DNA of 64,000 bases from Oncomelania hupensis (Eukaryota > Mollusca > Gastropoda > Littorinimorpha > Pomatiopsidae), in contig CM072511.1 in assembly GCA_036898135.1 (NCBI GenBank), forward strand, positions 48,755,081 to 48,819,080, given 5' to 3'. Each line of letters opens with the position of its first letter. The first letter of the stretch is position 1. Of the stretch, positions 32,991 to 44,154 are shown piece after piece. The notes beneath the pieces are model-generated. The model was not told the origin of the DNA and searched no databases. It worked only from the letters and a program-made list of their open reading frames with translations. A program made the translations under genes and the position numbers.

Positions 32991-34604
32991 TGTGACGAGG
33001 CGTACAATCGAGCCCTGAGTCAGACAGCACCCACTCATCTCTCCCAACCATCCAGTTACCCATCTACACCTCCAATCGCCCCTAGGACGCGCGCTGGCTC
33101 ATTCGCTTAAGCCCCGCCCCTCGGGCATCACGTTAAAGCCTGACACACAACCAGACTCGGTGTCAGTTGCAAGCCCTCCAGCCTTCAAGCCACAACAACT
33201 TGTCCGAAGACACGTCTCCATCGACTGGCGACCTCTGAGCTACGGCAGTACTCGTGTGCTTCACCCCGTCTTAGTCAAGGTAAGAGAGGAAACTTACTCT
33301 TTGTCATGTAGCAGACCCATCACCCGTCGTTCGCCCCCCACGTTCGTATGTCCTGTCGATATGTACGTTCGTGTTTATAGTTTTGTCTTGATGTGTTGCT
33401 GTGACATGTATTATTGCCTTGTATATATTATCCGCCTTGTTCATATGACTCATGCCATGTTTGAATTTATACTTGTATGCTCCATATTAGCCCCATGTGT
33501 AAATATCCCATGCCATGCTGTCCCTCCATATAGAGTAAAGTCCCCCAGTACAACCCTTGCCTACCACCCCTTTGTCCTGTACCCACTCCATTTGCTTCCC
33601 CCTTGCTCCCAATGTATAAATATTTGCCCCTGTTGCCACTACCCCCATCTTAATGCGCCGAAGGTATCACATATTAGTGTCTGCCAGTAAGCTCCACAAT
33701 GGCCCCATAAACCTAGTTGCATTGTTAGACTGTTGGTATGCGCCGGATCAACCTTGACCGGTCAGCCAATTTGAAATCTGAATGGGCAACTCGCGCCACA
33801 GGCGCTGAACCCAAGATATACCTATCCCCCGCTGATACAGAGTCTGTATTGCGTTACAGACGGCTCCTGTGCAGGGCTCATACCCCAGCCTTGTATCATC
33901 TCTAAGTCGCTGACCCGCTGCAGGCCCCTGACAACCCAGGGAGTCAACGAGAAGCGTTCCCCCGAATTTCATCACTCCATAGACAGCTAGCAACGTAAGC
34001 TGAAATCTACGCCTGTACCTCAACCAAGATTGGCATCCCCGGTCATTGCGCAAGAAGAGTGACCGACTGACCTGCATTCCAAGTGACGCCACGCTAAGCC
34101 TGGTCATCAGGCCAACCAGACTATTTTGGAACAACCGCCGCCCTTCAATAACCAGCTAAGTTATTGACCCACGAGCATCACCACTCGAAGATCATCTGGC
34201 CAGAGACTATCCAGATAAACTCTTGCCCTGTGATGATATCAGTCCACAGTAGCACTAGTACCCCCGAAATCATTCACCCAGAATATCTCCGAGCTACTCC
34301 CTACTGATACAGACGCTATCCCGTGACTCACTATTAGCATTACTCAATATAGACGACCCAATTCGATTTAATAAAACTTCTTAGTTAGAAATTGCACTTA
34401 CCCAGACTGGCCTTTGTTTTCGAATTTCTCAACTAGTGTAGTATACCATCTTTCTCGTCTACCCTTTGACTGTCTCTCATTTAATTAGTAGCCCTAGCCT
34501 TAATCTCTGGAATGTCATCGCATCATTAGCCTAACAAAGGAGGTAATACAGCGCGAGAGATTAAGAGCTTACCCTCCATTCCCCCAACCCCTTTCTTTGT
34601 GACA
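32991..34604 (+). repeat. Element B 5' LTR
   Basis: TGTGACGAGG...TTTGTGACA. TATAAATA at 33615-33622 is the likely promoter and AATAAA at 34370-34375 the likely poly(A) signal, giving a U3-R-U5 reading. It contains a 176-codon sense frame (33160-33690, no ATG start) also found in the 3' LTR. Confidence 0.93.
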
Positions 34605-34611
34605 TTAACTT

Positions 34612-34629
34612 TGGCAACCCCGACGAGAC
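34612..34629 (+). promoter_or_regulatory. Element B primer-binding site
   Basis: TGGCAACCCCGACGAGAC, 7 bases after the LTR. Similar in form to TGGTGACCC-type sites of element A; tRNA not assigned. Confidence 0.7.
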
Positions 34630-34982
34630 TAAAGACTTAGGTTCCCATCCCAACTTGACGAGACTAAGGACTTAGCTTAATTTCCACCCCAGCCCAGTAG
34701 AGATAGGACCCAGCCCCTAAACCTAGGTAGTAGATAGCATAGCCCCATAGGTCCCTTACTGGCTTTCCCGAATGGTGGTGTCTCGAAAAGGGTTTTTTTT
34801 GCATTCATTTTTGTATTTTGATTGATTGCATTTTGTCTTTGTGGTTGTGTTGTGTTGTATTCGCCCCTGTGCAGTTTCATCGTAGCTCATTCAGCCCACC
34901 CCCTTGTTTTCCGTCAGTGTACCCCCTTGTGTGCGCCCCTCATTCCGGTTAGGACTTTTCAGGGTAAGTCACCTCCCTTACC

Positions 34983-37900
34983 ATGGCCGACCGGGGAGAG
35001 CTTGCGCTCAAGTACAAGAGTATTGGCGAGAGCTTAGGGCTCGCCGGCACCGAACTCAAGGACTACGTCCTGGCCAACGTAGATGCGGACGTGGCCGAGG
35101 AAAAGTTGAAGAGAGAAGAGAGGGCTAAAGAGCGAGAGGCGAAGAAAGAGGAGGAGAAGGAGCGCATCGCCGCGGAAGAACGGGCCGCCGCCCGGAGGAA
35201 AGAGGAGGAAAAAGAGCGCCTCGCCGCGGAGGAAAGAGCCGCCGCTCGGAAAATAGCAGAGGAGGAGAGAGCCGCCGAGCGGAGAAGAGAGGAGGCGAAG
35301 GAGAGGATAGCAGAGGAGGAGAGGGCCGCCGCACGGAGGAAGGAGGAGGACGAGAGGGTCGCGGCACTTGAGGAGAAGAGGAAGGACAAGGAACTGGAAC
35401 GGCGCCAAGCACTCCTCCAGCTTGAGCGCGATCGCCGCGATCTAGGTATCGCATCGCCCGCGAGCGAAGACTTCTCGCTCATCGCCCCCAGCTTCGCCGC
35501 CAGCGCCGGAATATCCGCAATCCCCCCGCCGATTCCGGGGATGAACTTCCCCCTGGACCCATTCGTCGAACGAGACGAATCGATCGAAGTTTATCTCGCC
35601 CGATTCGAGAGAGTCGCGGGAGAAAACAGCCTTGACCCCCAGTACTGGTATCGCAAGCTTAGTCATGGCCTTAAGGGGAAGGCCTATGAAATCCTGGCCA
35701 AGACGCCGACTTCCGAGGAGGGCGACTACCCCGCCCTCAAGAGAGCTCTACTGCACGGATTTGAGCTCTCAGGTGAGCACTACCGCAAGAATTTCCGGAA
35801 CTCCCGGAGAGAGAAAGGGGAGAAGTTTACGCAATTCGCCGACCGGCTAGCCACTCTACGGGACAAATGGATAGAGCAAACGGACGAACCAAAAACGTAC
35901 GACGGACTGCTCGAATTGATGCTAGCCGAGCAACTCCGAGGGACAATGCCAGCGGAGCTTCGGACTTTCGCCGCCGAACAGGGAGCCGCCCGACTAGAAG
36001 ACCTCATCATAGTCGCGGACCGCTACCTCACCGCGCACCCCGACGACAGACAGCCTCGCCGGGATCCGCCCGCACCCTCGTCACCAGATACCCGCCACCA
36101 GCCTCGCCGGCCCGTCCCGCCAGCGAATCACCGTCCACCCCCGCCTAAAGGACGCCCAAACCCCGGAGCAGAGCCTGGGAAGCGGAGCACAGAGCTCTAC
36201 TGCGGCTACTGCCAGAGGCGAGGACACACCCGCGAGAAATGTTTTCGCCGCATCAGCGACCAGCGTCGCAAACAAGGCACGGTGTTGGCCCTACGCCAAG
36301 TTACCCCCGACGGGAACCCGGTAACCCCCGTCGCCACTCCCACCGATCGACCGGCCGTCACTGAGCAAGTGACCGTCAACGATCGCCCAGCCCACTGTCT
36401 ATACGACACGGGACTCACCTTTGACGCCGTCGTCCGCCGCTCGCTCATCAGGGAACAGGACCTGACCGGCGAAACTATCACCCTGAAGTTGGCCGACGCG
36501 TCTCAGCCCAGCACCACGCTCCCTATAGCCCGGATCCAAGTCACCAGCCGATACGTCACGGGGACCATTCAAGCGGCCGTGATGGACCAGCCCCTGTATG
36601 ACTTGATCCTAGGATGCCGCTACGTATTCTTGGGTATGCCGCCCCAGCCTGTGGAGTCGATGGCCGCCGTCCAGACGCGCGCCCAGGCGAAAACAGCCGC
36701 GACACCACCCCCGATCCCCAACCAGATGCCGGAACAGATCCGGAAGGCCCAAGAAGACGACGTCACCCTCCGCAAGTGCTACGGAAAACTCCCCGCCGCA
36801 CGCACTCCACCCAAGTCCGGAGACTTTTTCGTCGAGGACGGACTCCTCTTCCGTCAGAAGGACGACCATTCGCAACTCGTCGTACCTGCGACCCTCCGCC
36901 CCCAAGTCCTGGAACTTGGCCACAGCATGCCCCTAAGTGGACATATGGGCATAGGAGCCACCACCCTACGCATCAGCGCTCAGTACCACTGGCCCGGGAT
37001 GACAGAAGACGTGAAGCGCTACGTCAAGTCCTGTCGCCAGTGCCAACGATACTCGCCCCGCCATCACACCGTACCGGTCACTATCAGCCCCACCGTCGTC
37101 GTCGGAACGCCCTTCCAACGAGTGGCCGTCGACATAGTAGGACCCCTTCCGCGGACCAAGAAGCGGAACCAGTATCTGCTTACCCTTGTCGACGCTTGCT
37201 CTATGTGGTGTGAGGCAGTTCCACTACCGAAGATTGACGCCGCCCGAGTTGCCGACGCGCTCGTCACCATATTCACACGAGTCGGATTCCCGGACAACAT
37301 CTTGACCGACAACGGGTCCCAGTTCACCGGAAAACTCATGCAAGAAGTTTTCCAACTACTTCGCATTCGCCATATCCGAACTCCACCCTACCACCCCGCT
37401 AGCAACGGACAGGTCGAGCGCCTGAACGGGACTCTCATCTCGATTATCCGCAAGATCGCCGACGAACAACCGGAAGCGTGGGACACCTACGTCCCGTCAG
37501 CACTCTTCGCGTATCGAGAGACCCCGCACGCCTCCACCGGATACACGCCTTCCACGCTGCTTTTTGGGAGACCCCTTTCCGGACCTCTAGCCGCCCTGCG
37601 ACGTAGCTGGACCGACGCCAAACTAGACGAGGCACCGGTCGACGCCACGAAATACGTCACCAAGCTCCAGGAAACTCTCAAGGCCACATGGAAAGCCGCC
37701 TCCGCCAACCTGAAGAAGGCGAGAGAGAGACAAGCCCGCTATCATAATCGCCGCGCCCGGGACCGAGAACTGCAGGTAGGAGACCAGGTCCTACTACTTC
37801 TCCCCAGCGGCACGAACAAGCTAGACATAGCTTGGCAAGGACCCTACCCGGTGCTGGAGAAACTCTCACGTACCACTTATCGCATCGAGGTAGGCGGAAA

Positions 37901-39536
37901 GCCCAGGACCCACCACATCAACTTGCTCAAGCGGTACCTGGAGCAACCCGCTCCCGCCCCAGACACCCACTCGCTACTCACGGTCGCGCTGGCCGTCGAA
38001 GTGGATGGTACAGAGACCGGCGTCGCCGAATTTCCGCTAAAAGGGAAGGAATCCTTCCGGGACGTATCTCTGGACCCCTCACTCCCCGCCGGCCAGCAAC
38101 GCCAACTACGCGCCATCGTAGCAGAATACAGGGAAGTCCTCACCGACATTCCTGGGAGGACGGACCTAGAAGAAGTCCACCTAACCCTGACGGACCCCAC
38201 TCCCGTCCGCCAGAAACCGTACCCCGTCCCGCTATCCCAGCAGCAGGTAGTAAGGACAGAAGTAGAGGCTCTGCTACAAGCCGGAGTCATCGCTCCCTCC
38301 CGTTCCCCCTACAGCGCAGGTATAGTGCTATCACGGAAGCCCAGCGGAGAACATCGCCTCTGTATCGACTTCCGGCAGCTGAATCTCGTAACACAGTTCG
38401 TACCCGGACCCCTGTCCGACCCGACGGACTTGTTTGCGAAGCTACAGTCCGCCAGATATTTCTCCAGAGTGGATCTGAGCAAGGGCTTTTACCAGATCCC
38501 CGTGCACCCTTCATCCCGCCAGTACCTGGCCTTCAGCACGATGGACGGCCACTATGAGTTTAACGTTCTGCCGTTTGGTCTACACAATGCCCCAAGCATA
38601 TTCAGCACGATGATGCGGAAGCTGTTGGACCCCCTCCACTGTCCGTCCCTACACTCTTTTATGGACGACATACTCGTCGCCACGGAGACATGGGAGGAGC
38701 ACCTGCGAGTGGTGCGCCAACTCTTACGCCGCCTCAAAGAAGCTGGCCTCACTGCCCGGCCGACCAAATGCCAGTTCGGATACCAAGAGCTGGAATTCCT
38801 TGGCCACACCATCAGCCATGGACAGCTCCGGCCTCTGGAAAAGACTGTCCAGCGCCTTCGAGACGCGCCCCGCCCCAAGACCAAGAAAGATGTCCAGTCC
38901 TTCCTGGGACTGAGTGGTTTTTATCAAAAGTTTGTACCCGGATACAACGGGATTGCCGCGCCACTATCCAGCCTAACCCGCAAATCAGCACCAGACCGAG
39001 TCCTCTGGACCCCGCAATGTGAAGCTGCCTTCCAGGAGCTCAAGGATAAACTGACGTCACAGCCAGTCCTGCGACTCCCCAACCACGGACAGCCCTTCGT
39101 CCTGCGCACGGACGCCAGCGACGTAGGCCTCGGAGCCGTTCTACTCCAACGGGACTCCTCGGACGCCCCGACGCTCTTCCCCGTCGCGTACGCCAGCCGG
39201 AAGCTAAAGCCGGCTGAACTGAACTACGCCACGTCGGAGAAGGAGTGTCTCGCCCTCGTCTGGGCAGTCCAGAAGTTCCAGCTGTACCTCTACGGCTCAC
39301 ACTTTACTGTCCAAGTGGATCATCAGCCGCTCTCCTTCCTGGCGACGTCTAAATCACTCAACGCCCGGCTGATGAGGTGGGCTCTGCTGCTCCAAGCATA
39401 CTCTTTCCAGCTGGAGCACATCCCAGGAAAAGACAACCACGGCGCAGACTTCCTCAGCCGCCACCCCGCAACAGACTCCATCGAGTCGCCACTGAGGGCC
39501 GACGCCCCAGCCTTCATACCCGCCGCCGCCCACTAA
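34983..39536 (+). CDS. Element B Gag-Pol polyprotein (1517 residues)
   Basis: The ATG has a strong Kozak context (ACCATGG) and is the first of the frame. Order: charged Glu/Arg/Ala coiled coil (about 40-160); capsid-like domain (about 195-370); CCHC zinc knuckle CGYCQRRGHTREKC (about 406-419); aspartic protease with D475-T-G; integrase HHCC (H647, H654, C684, C687); integrase core D717, D776, E812, with 35 residues between the last two; RT with the FMDD box at 1226-1229; RNase H with D1377. Gag and Pol are one uninterrupted frame with no frameshift or stop between them, so no recoding is needed. Integrase precedes RT, the reverse of classical Ty3/gypsy. GC-rich, unlike the AT-rich flanks and unlike element A. 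Confidence 0.96.
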   Translation: MADRGELALKYKSIGESLGLAGTELKDYVLANVDADVAEEKLKREERAKEREAKKEEEKERIAAEERAAARRKEEEKERLAAEERAAARKIAEEERAAERRREEAKERIAEEERAAARRKEEDERVAALEEKRKDKELERRQALLQLERDRRDLGIASPASEDFSLIAPSFAASAGISAIPPPIPGMNFPLDPFVERDESIEVYLARFERVAGENSLDPQYWYRKLSHGLKGKAYEILAKTPTSEEGDYPALKRALLHGFELSGEHYRKNFRNSRREKGEKFTQFADRLATLRDKWIEQTDEPKTYDGLLELMLAEQLRGTMPAELRTFAAEQGAARLEDLIIVADRYLTAHPDDRQPRRDPPAPSSPDTRHQPRRPVPPANHRPPPPKGRPNPGAEPGKRSTELYCGYCQRRGHTREKCFRRISDQRRKQGTVLALRQVTPDGNPVTPVATPTDRPAVTEQVTVNDRPAHCLYDTGLTFDAVVRRSLIREQDLTGETITLKLADASQPSTTLPIARIQVTSRYVTGTIQAAVMDQPLYDLILGCRYVFLGMPPQPVESMAAVQTRAQAKTAATPPPIPNQMPEQIRKAQEDDVTLRKCYGKLPAARTPPKSGDFFVEDGLLFRQKDDHSQLVVPATLRPQVLELGHSMPLSGHMGIGATTLRISAQYHWPGMTEDVKRYVKSCRQCQRYSPRHHTVPVTISPTVVVGTPFQRVAVDIVGPLPRTKKRNQYLLTLVDACSMWCEAVPLPKIDAARVADALVTIFTRVGFPDNILTDNGSQFTGKLMQEVFQLLRIRHIRTPPYHPASNGQVERLNGTLISIIRKIADEQPEAWDTYVPSALFAYRETPHASTGYTPSTLLFGRPLSGPLAALRRSWTDAKLDEAPVDATKYVTKLQETLKATWKAASANLKKARERQARYHNRRARDRELQVGDQVLLLLPSGTNKLDIAWQGPYPVLEKLSRTTYRIEVGGKPRTHHINLLKRYLEQPAPAPDTHSLLTVALAVEVDGTETGVAEFPLKGKESFRDVSLDPSLPAGQQRQLRAIVAEYREVLTDIPGRTDLEEVHLTLTDPTPVRQKPYPVPLSQQQVVRTEVEALLQAGVIAPSRSPYSAGIVLSRKPSGEHRLCIDFRQLNLVTQFVPGPLSDPTDLFAKLQSARYFSRVDLSKGFYQIPVHPSSRQYLAFSTMDGHYEFNVLPFGLHNAPSIFSTMMRKLLDPLHCPSLHSFMDDILVATETWEEHLRVVRQLLRRLKEAGLTARPTKCQFGYQELEFLGHTISHGQLRPLEKTVQRLRDAPRPKTKKDVQSFLGLSGFYQKFVPGYNGIAAPLSSLTRKSAPDRVLWTPQCEAAFQELKDKLTSQPVLRLPNHGQPFVLRTDASDVGLGAVLLQRDSSDAPTLFPVAYASRKLKPAELNYATSEKECLALVWAVQKFQLYLYGSHFTVQVDHQPLSFLATSKSLNARLMRWALLLQAYSFQLEHIPGKDNHGADFLSRHPATDSIESPLRADAPAFIPAAAH

Positions 39537-39715
39537 CCGTAGCCGAGACCCGGCAGCTCCGCGGACCCCAGCCTTGGGCATCCGCCATCGACTACCAGGA
39601 ACCCCGCATCGCCCCGCATCTCCCGGATCATCGCAACCATCTTCGCATCCCGCAGCTGACCTCAGAGCTGATTGGCCGCGTCTCAGTCGAGGCCTAGGAC
39701 CTCGCCTTTTTCCTT

Positions 39716-39722
39716 GGGGGGG
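39716..39722 (+). promoter_or_regulatory. Element B polypurine tract
   Basis: Seven Gs after a T-rich run, four bases before the 3' LTR. Confidence 0.6.
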
Positions 39723-39726
39723 CCTC

Positions 39727-41340
39727 TGTGACGAGGCGTACAATCGAGCCCTGAGTCAGACAGCACCCACTCATCTCTCCCAACCATCCAGTTACCCATC
39801 TACACCTCCAATCGCCCCTAGGACGTGCGCTGGCTCATTCGCTTAAGCCCCGCCCCTCGGGCATCACGTTAAAGCCTGACACACAACCAGACTCGGTGTC
39901 AGTTGCAAGCCCTCCAGCCTTCAAGCCACAACAACTTGTCCGAAGACACGTCTCCATCGACTGGCGACCTCTGAGCTACGGCAGTACTCGTGTGCTTCAC
40001 CCCGTCTTAGTCAAGGTAAGAGAGGAAACTTACTCTTTGTCATGTAGCAGACCCATCACCCGTCGTTCGCCCCCCACGTTCGTATGTCCTGTCGATATGT
40101 ACGTTCGTGTTTATAGTTTTGTCTTGATGTGTTGCTGCGACATGTATTATTGCCTTGTATATATTATCCGCCTTGTTCATATGACTCATGCCATGTTTGA
40201 ATTTATACTTGTATGCTCCATATTAGCCCCATGTGTAAATATCCCATGCCATGCTGTCCCTCCATATAGAGTAAAGTCCCCCAGTACAACCCTTGCCTAC
40301 CACCCCTTTGTCCTGTACCCACTCCATTTGCTTCCCCCTTGCTCCCAATGTATAAATATTTGCCCCTGTTGCCACTACCCCCATCTTAATGCGCCGAAGG
40401 TATCACATATTAGCGGCTGCCAGTAAGCTCCACAATGGCCCCATAAACCTAGTTGCATTGTTAGACTGTTGGTATGCGCCGGATCAACCTTGACCGGTCA
40501 GCCAATTTGAAATCTGAATGGGCAACTCGCGCCACAGGCGCTGAACCCAAGATATACCTATCCCCCGCTGATACAGAGTCTGTATTGCGTTACAGACGGC
40601 TCCTGTGCAGGGCTCATACCCCAGCCTTGTATCATCTCTAAGTCGCTGACCCGCTGCAGGCCCCTGACAACCCAGGGAGTCAACGAGAAGCGTTCCCCCG
40701 AATTTCATCACTCCATAGACAGCTAGCAACGTAAGCTGAAATCTACGCCTGTACCTCAACCAAGATTGGCATCCCCGGTCATTGCGCAAGAAGAGTGACC
40801 GACTGACCTGCATTCCAAGTGACGCCACGCTAAGCCTGGTCATCAGGCCAACCAGACTATTTTGGAACAACCGCCGCCCTTCAATAACCAGCTAAGTTAT
40901 TGACCCACGAGCATCACCACTCGAAGATCATCTGGCCAGAGACTATCCAGATAAACTCTTGCCCTGTGATGATATCAGTCCACAGTAGCACTAGTACCCC
41001 CGAAATCATTCACCCAGAATATCTCCGAGCTACTCCCTACTGATACAGACGCTATCCCGTGACTCACTATTAGCATTACTCAATATAGACGACCCAATTC
41101 GATTTAATAAAACTTCTTAGTTAGAAATTGCACTTACCCAGACTGGCCTTTGTTTTCGAATTTCTCAACTAGTGTAGTATACCATCTTTCTCGTCTACCC
41201 TTTGACTGTCTCTCATTTAATTAGTAGCCCTAGCCTTAATCTCTGGAATGTCATCGCATCATTAGCCTAACAAAGGAGGTAATACAGCGCGAGAGATTAA
41301 GAGCTTACCCTCCATTCCCCCAACCCCTTTCTTTGTGACA
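39727..41340 (+). repeat. Element B 3' LTR
   Basis: Matches the 5' LTR at a constant offset of 6736 with no length change. The differences seen are single bases near 39826 and 40138 and two near 40415-40417. TATA at 40351 and AATAAA at 41106. Confidence 0.93.
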
Positions 41341-41856
41341 TTAACTCATATAATAGAAATTCTTCAAAATACATCAAATACCTATTAACCATTTACCAAT
41401 GGTTCAGTTCACTAACTCATAGTTGAGGTGATCGAGTTTAATTATTAAATCATACTGCATAAATATTTCCACACAAACATTCTTGATGGTATAACAATAC
41501 CATTACAGTTGGATGATGCACTCAAAAAATGAAATAATTATAACTGAATCATTATTTTGGAACACGCTGTAGCAATGAAACCATTCAAAATGAAAATGCT
41601 AGCCTAATTTTAAAAAAAAAGAAACAAATATGTGTGGTGTTTATATCAGTAAGCCTACTCATACAAAACACAAATTTTACAAACCACAAATCAGGTGAGG
41701 GGGAAGTAGAGTTTGGGTATGGGGAGTGGGGTTGTGTGGAACGAATTGGAAACAGAACTACACGCAAAGGCTTCAAGTGTTTAACTACATCATGCCACTG
41801 CAAAGCATTTTACAAATAACCGATTTAACTTTTTATCTGTTAGTTATTCATTGCTT

Positions 41857-42440
41857 ACAGGGTCCAGCGGACTGCAAAGAGCCGAATCAGGACCACAAAA
41901 TCAAGACCATAACTTGGCTGAAAGACGACTCATCCCTGATCCACATAAAAGATCTGCCGAAACAGTCCCAGTGGTAACACTGAAGGCATTCCCCAGCCGG
42001 TCACTGTACAATAAAGGCATCCCACGCAGGGGACGCTGAGGCTGTACTCTAATTTATCGAACCCCCGTTTACAAAAACAAAATAGAATACAAACATCATT
42101 ATTAAAATATAAACGAAACACATACATATAAAATGCCTACATTGCTAAATAATGATATCATAGGAAGCTCTAGTGACCATTTGGCAGAAAGCGCCCAATA
42201 TTCCTAAACTGATACAACAGACCTCACACACAAATGAGGAGATTTGTAAAGGAAGAGTTTAAAAAAAGGGTAGATGACTGGTCTAGCGAAGAAGAGGACA
42301 GTATAGATTGATAGAACAGAGTAGAAATGAGAAAGAACAAAGGAGAAATACAGCGACAGTGGGAATTTAAAGTAGGCTACTAAATTTCTAGAAAGCGGGG
42401 AGACTATTTATACTGAAACCCCCGGCACCCCAACTGGGGC
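41857..42440 (-). repeat. Dispersed retroposon, copy 2
   Basis: Collinear with 19727-20297, from the GGTCCAGCGGACT end to the AACCCCCGGCAC end, with many substitutions and indels. Same orientation as the other copies. Confidence 0.7.
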
Positions 42441-44154
42441 TTTTAATCTGTGATTTAATATAAACCAACAAACGACTGATAACCTACGCCCATACATTTC
42501 AGTTTGTTTAAACGAATTATCACATTGTACAGATACAATTTTAAACTATCCTTTTGTACGGAATCAAAGATCGTTGTTTCTCACACTCTTAAATAACAGT
42601 AACAGTGTATTACATTTGTATTTCTTCAACTTAAAATTCTTTACAAACAATTTGAAAATATCACATTTGTTTTGATATAATTGTGTACACTTTTCTCAAT
42701 TAAAAACAAAAATTAATTTACACTTTGTATTTTTAAAAAAGTATTCTAGCTAATGGCAACTACCAGGTAAACAATATATTAACCTGTAACCATTGAAAGT
42801 TCAGAGTGGTGGTTCACCCGTCTCCTATACGCTTAATGTGTCCGGGGACGTAAATTTATTCCAAAAAAAAAAAGGAAATAATAAATAAATAAATAAATAC
42901 CTGTTCAACATCTGGCTATTGTTTTAAGAAACAATTAATTATATCACAACAATCGACTTTTTAGGTGGATACACAATAAGAATCGCACAACCCATTTAAA
43001 ATAATTTTAATAATTGTAATGAAATAGCTATTTCTGACTGAAAACTGACATTGCCATTTTCCTGTATAAGATAATGTTTTAATCCTGCGCACAAGTGTAA
43101 TGGATTGGTCACACGCTACCACTGGTTCCTGTTAAGCAAGTCCGGAAAGGGTTAGTACTTGGATGGGTGGTCATTCTTGGAAGGCATCCACCAAAAGACA
43201 CCAAGATATTGAAACATGCGCATGAAACACCCTGTCCACACAGCTGGGTATACTGGGATATGTTTAATCCTGGGAAGGTAAAGCAGCGATGGAGAGGAGA
43301 CAGGCACGGTCCCCACTAAGCTCGCCTAGAGAAAAGGGATGTCCCAAACGCTTCTCTCTTCCCCCCTCCCACGATGGGGAAACCTTTATCTTTTTAACTC
43401 TGACGTCAAAAAATACATTGTAATCATTCTCGTGATCTTCATCTGAACTTCCACAAACAATCAACGTTTGCAAATCCTGTAGCATAGCAGGTTATCTGGT
43501 TCATATGGATCATAAACTAGGTCGTATGTTTCACGAACTACCCAAAATCATCAAATTAAAACAGGCTTGTAACGCAAGTAGACGAAACTGAAAAGGGTTG
43601 TGTGACAATGGACGTGGAAACACGATGATAGAGCCAGTAATAAAAGTTAGGCAAAACTTTTACATACGGTCACATTTTTAATGGTAAATGCGTTATCCTG
43701 TTGGCAGACAAAAAAACAATCAGCGGTAATCTTAAATGTGACACGGGAACAATCTGCGTGAATCTTAAATGAGCACAAGCTGTCAATTGGGTATCTCTTA
43801 TCCTCTATACAAATTTAAAATATTGTTATCTCTTTCTTTCCTCAAAGTCTAATCACTCATTGCATCAAAATAAAGTATATTGTCAGATAAATCACAACAA
43901 TATTTTCGCTGTAACGCCAAAACGATATATCACAACAATATTTCTGTACACCAAAAGCAATGTAAGACTACTAATGAAGAATTCATATTGTTAGTCAGTA
44001 TTATATTATTTATCAGCATAGGTATGAGTCCGACTGGCTGTGATTAAAAAGTTCCAGTCGTTTACAATGATTGTCAATCTCATCACTGCGGGCACTGACT
44101 TATTGCTTAAACGTCCTGCGGACTACTATTGGGGCCATAGACCATATTAACCAT
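42441..44154. other. Intergenic stretch downstream of LACC1
   Basis: Apart from the 5S-like segment, no gene is supported. The LACC1 3' UTR should lie at the right end. Confidence 0.5.
43097..43190 (+). repeat. 5S rRNA-derived sequence (5S-headed SINE or 5S pseudogene)
   Basis: CACACGCTACCACTGG, then GTTAAGCAAGTCCGGAAAGG and GTTAGTACTTGGATGGGTGG, reproduces the middle and 3' half of eukaryotic 5S rRNA, including the internal promoter C-box area. The ends do not pair as 5S helix I should. SINE3-type elements have such heads; a plain pseudogene is equally possible. Confidence 0.65.

Larger units (their letters stand above)
32991..41340 (+). mobile_element. Element B: intact, young Ty3-type LTR retrotransposon with integrase before RT (Gmr1-like order)
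   Basis: Two LTRs of equal length (1614 bases) that differ at about four positions by eye, a primer-binding site, one 1517-codon gag-pol frame without stops, and a G7 polypurine tract. All catalytic motifs are present, so the copy could be active. Flanking 5-mers (ATTAC left, TTAAC right) do not form a clean target duplication. The six bases after the 3' LTR (TTAACT) equal the six after the 5' LTR. Confidence 0.95.

Noticed and set aside
33748..34134. 128-codon minus frame in both element B LTRs (also 40484-40870)
   Set aside because: Antisense to the element, no domain; its duplication only reflects LTR duplication.
34904..39846. Many overlapping antisense and frame-shifted frames of 60-240 codons over element B
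   Set aside because: Shadows of a GC-rich coding region; none has a domain signature, and the gag-pol frame explains the sequence.
43097..43190. Functional 5S rRNA gene
   Set aside because: Ends do not match 5S and helix I cannot form; no T-run terminator at the right place.
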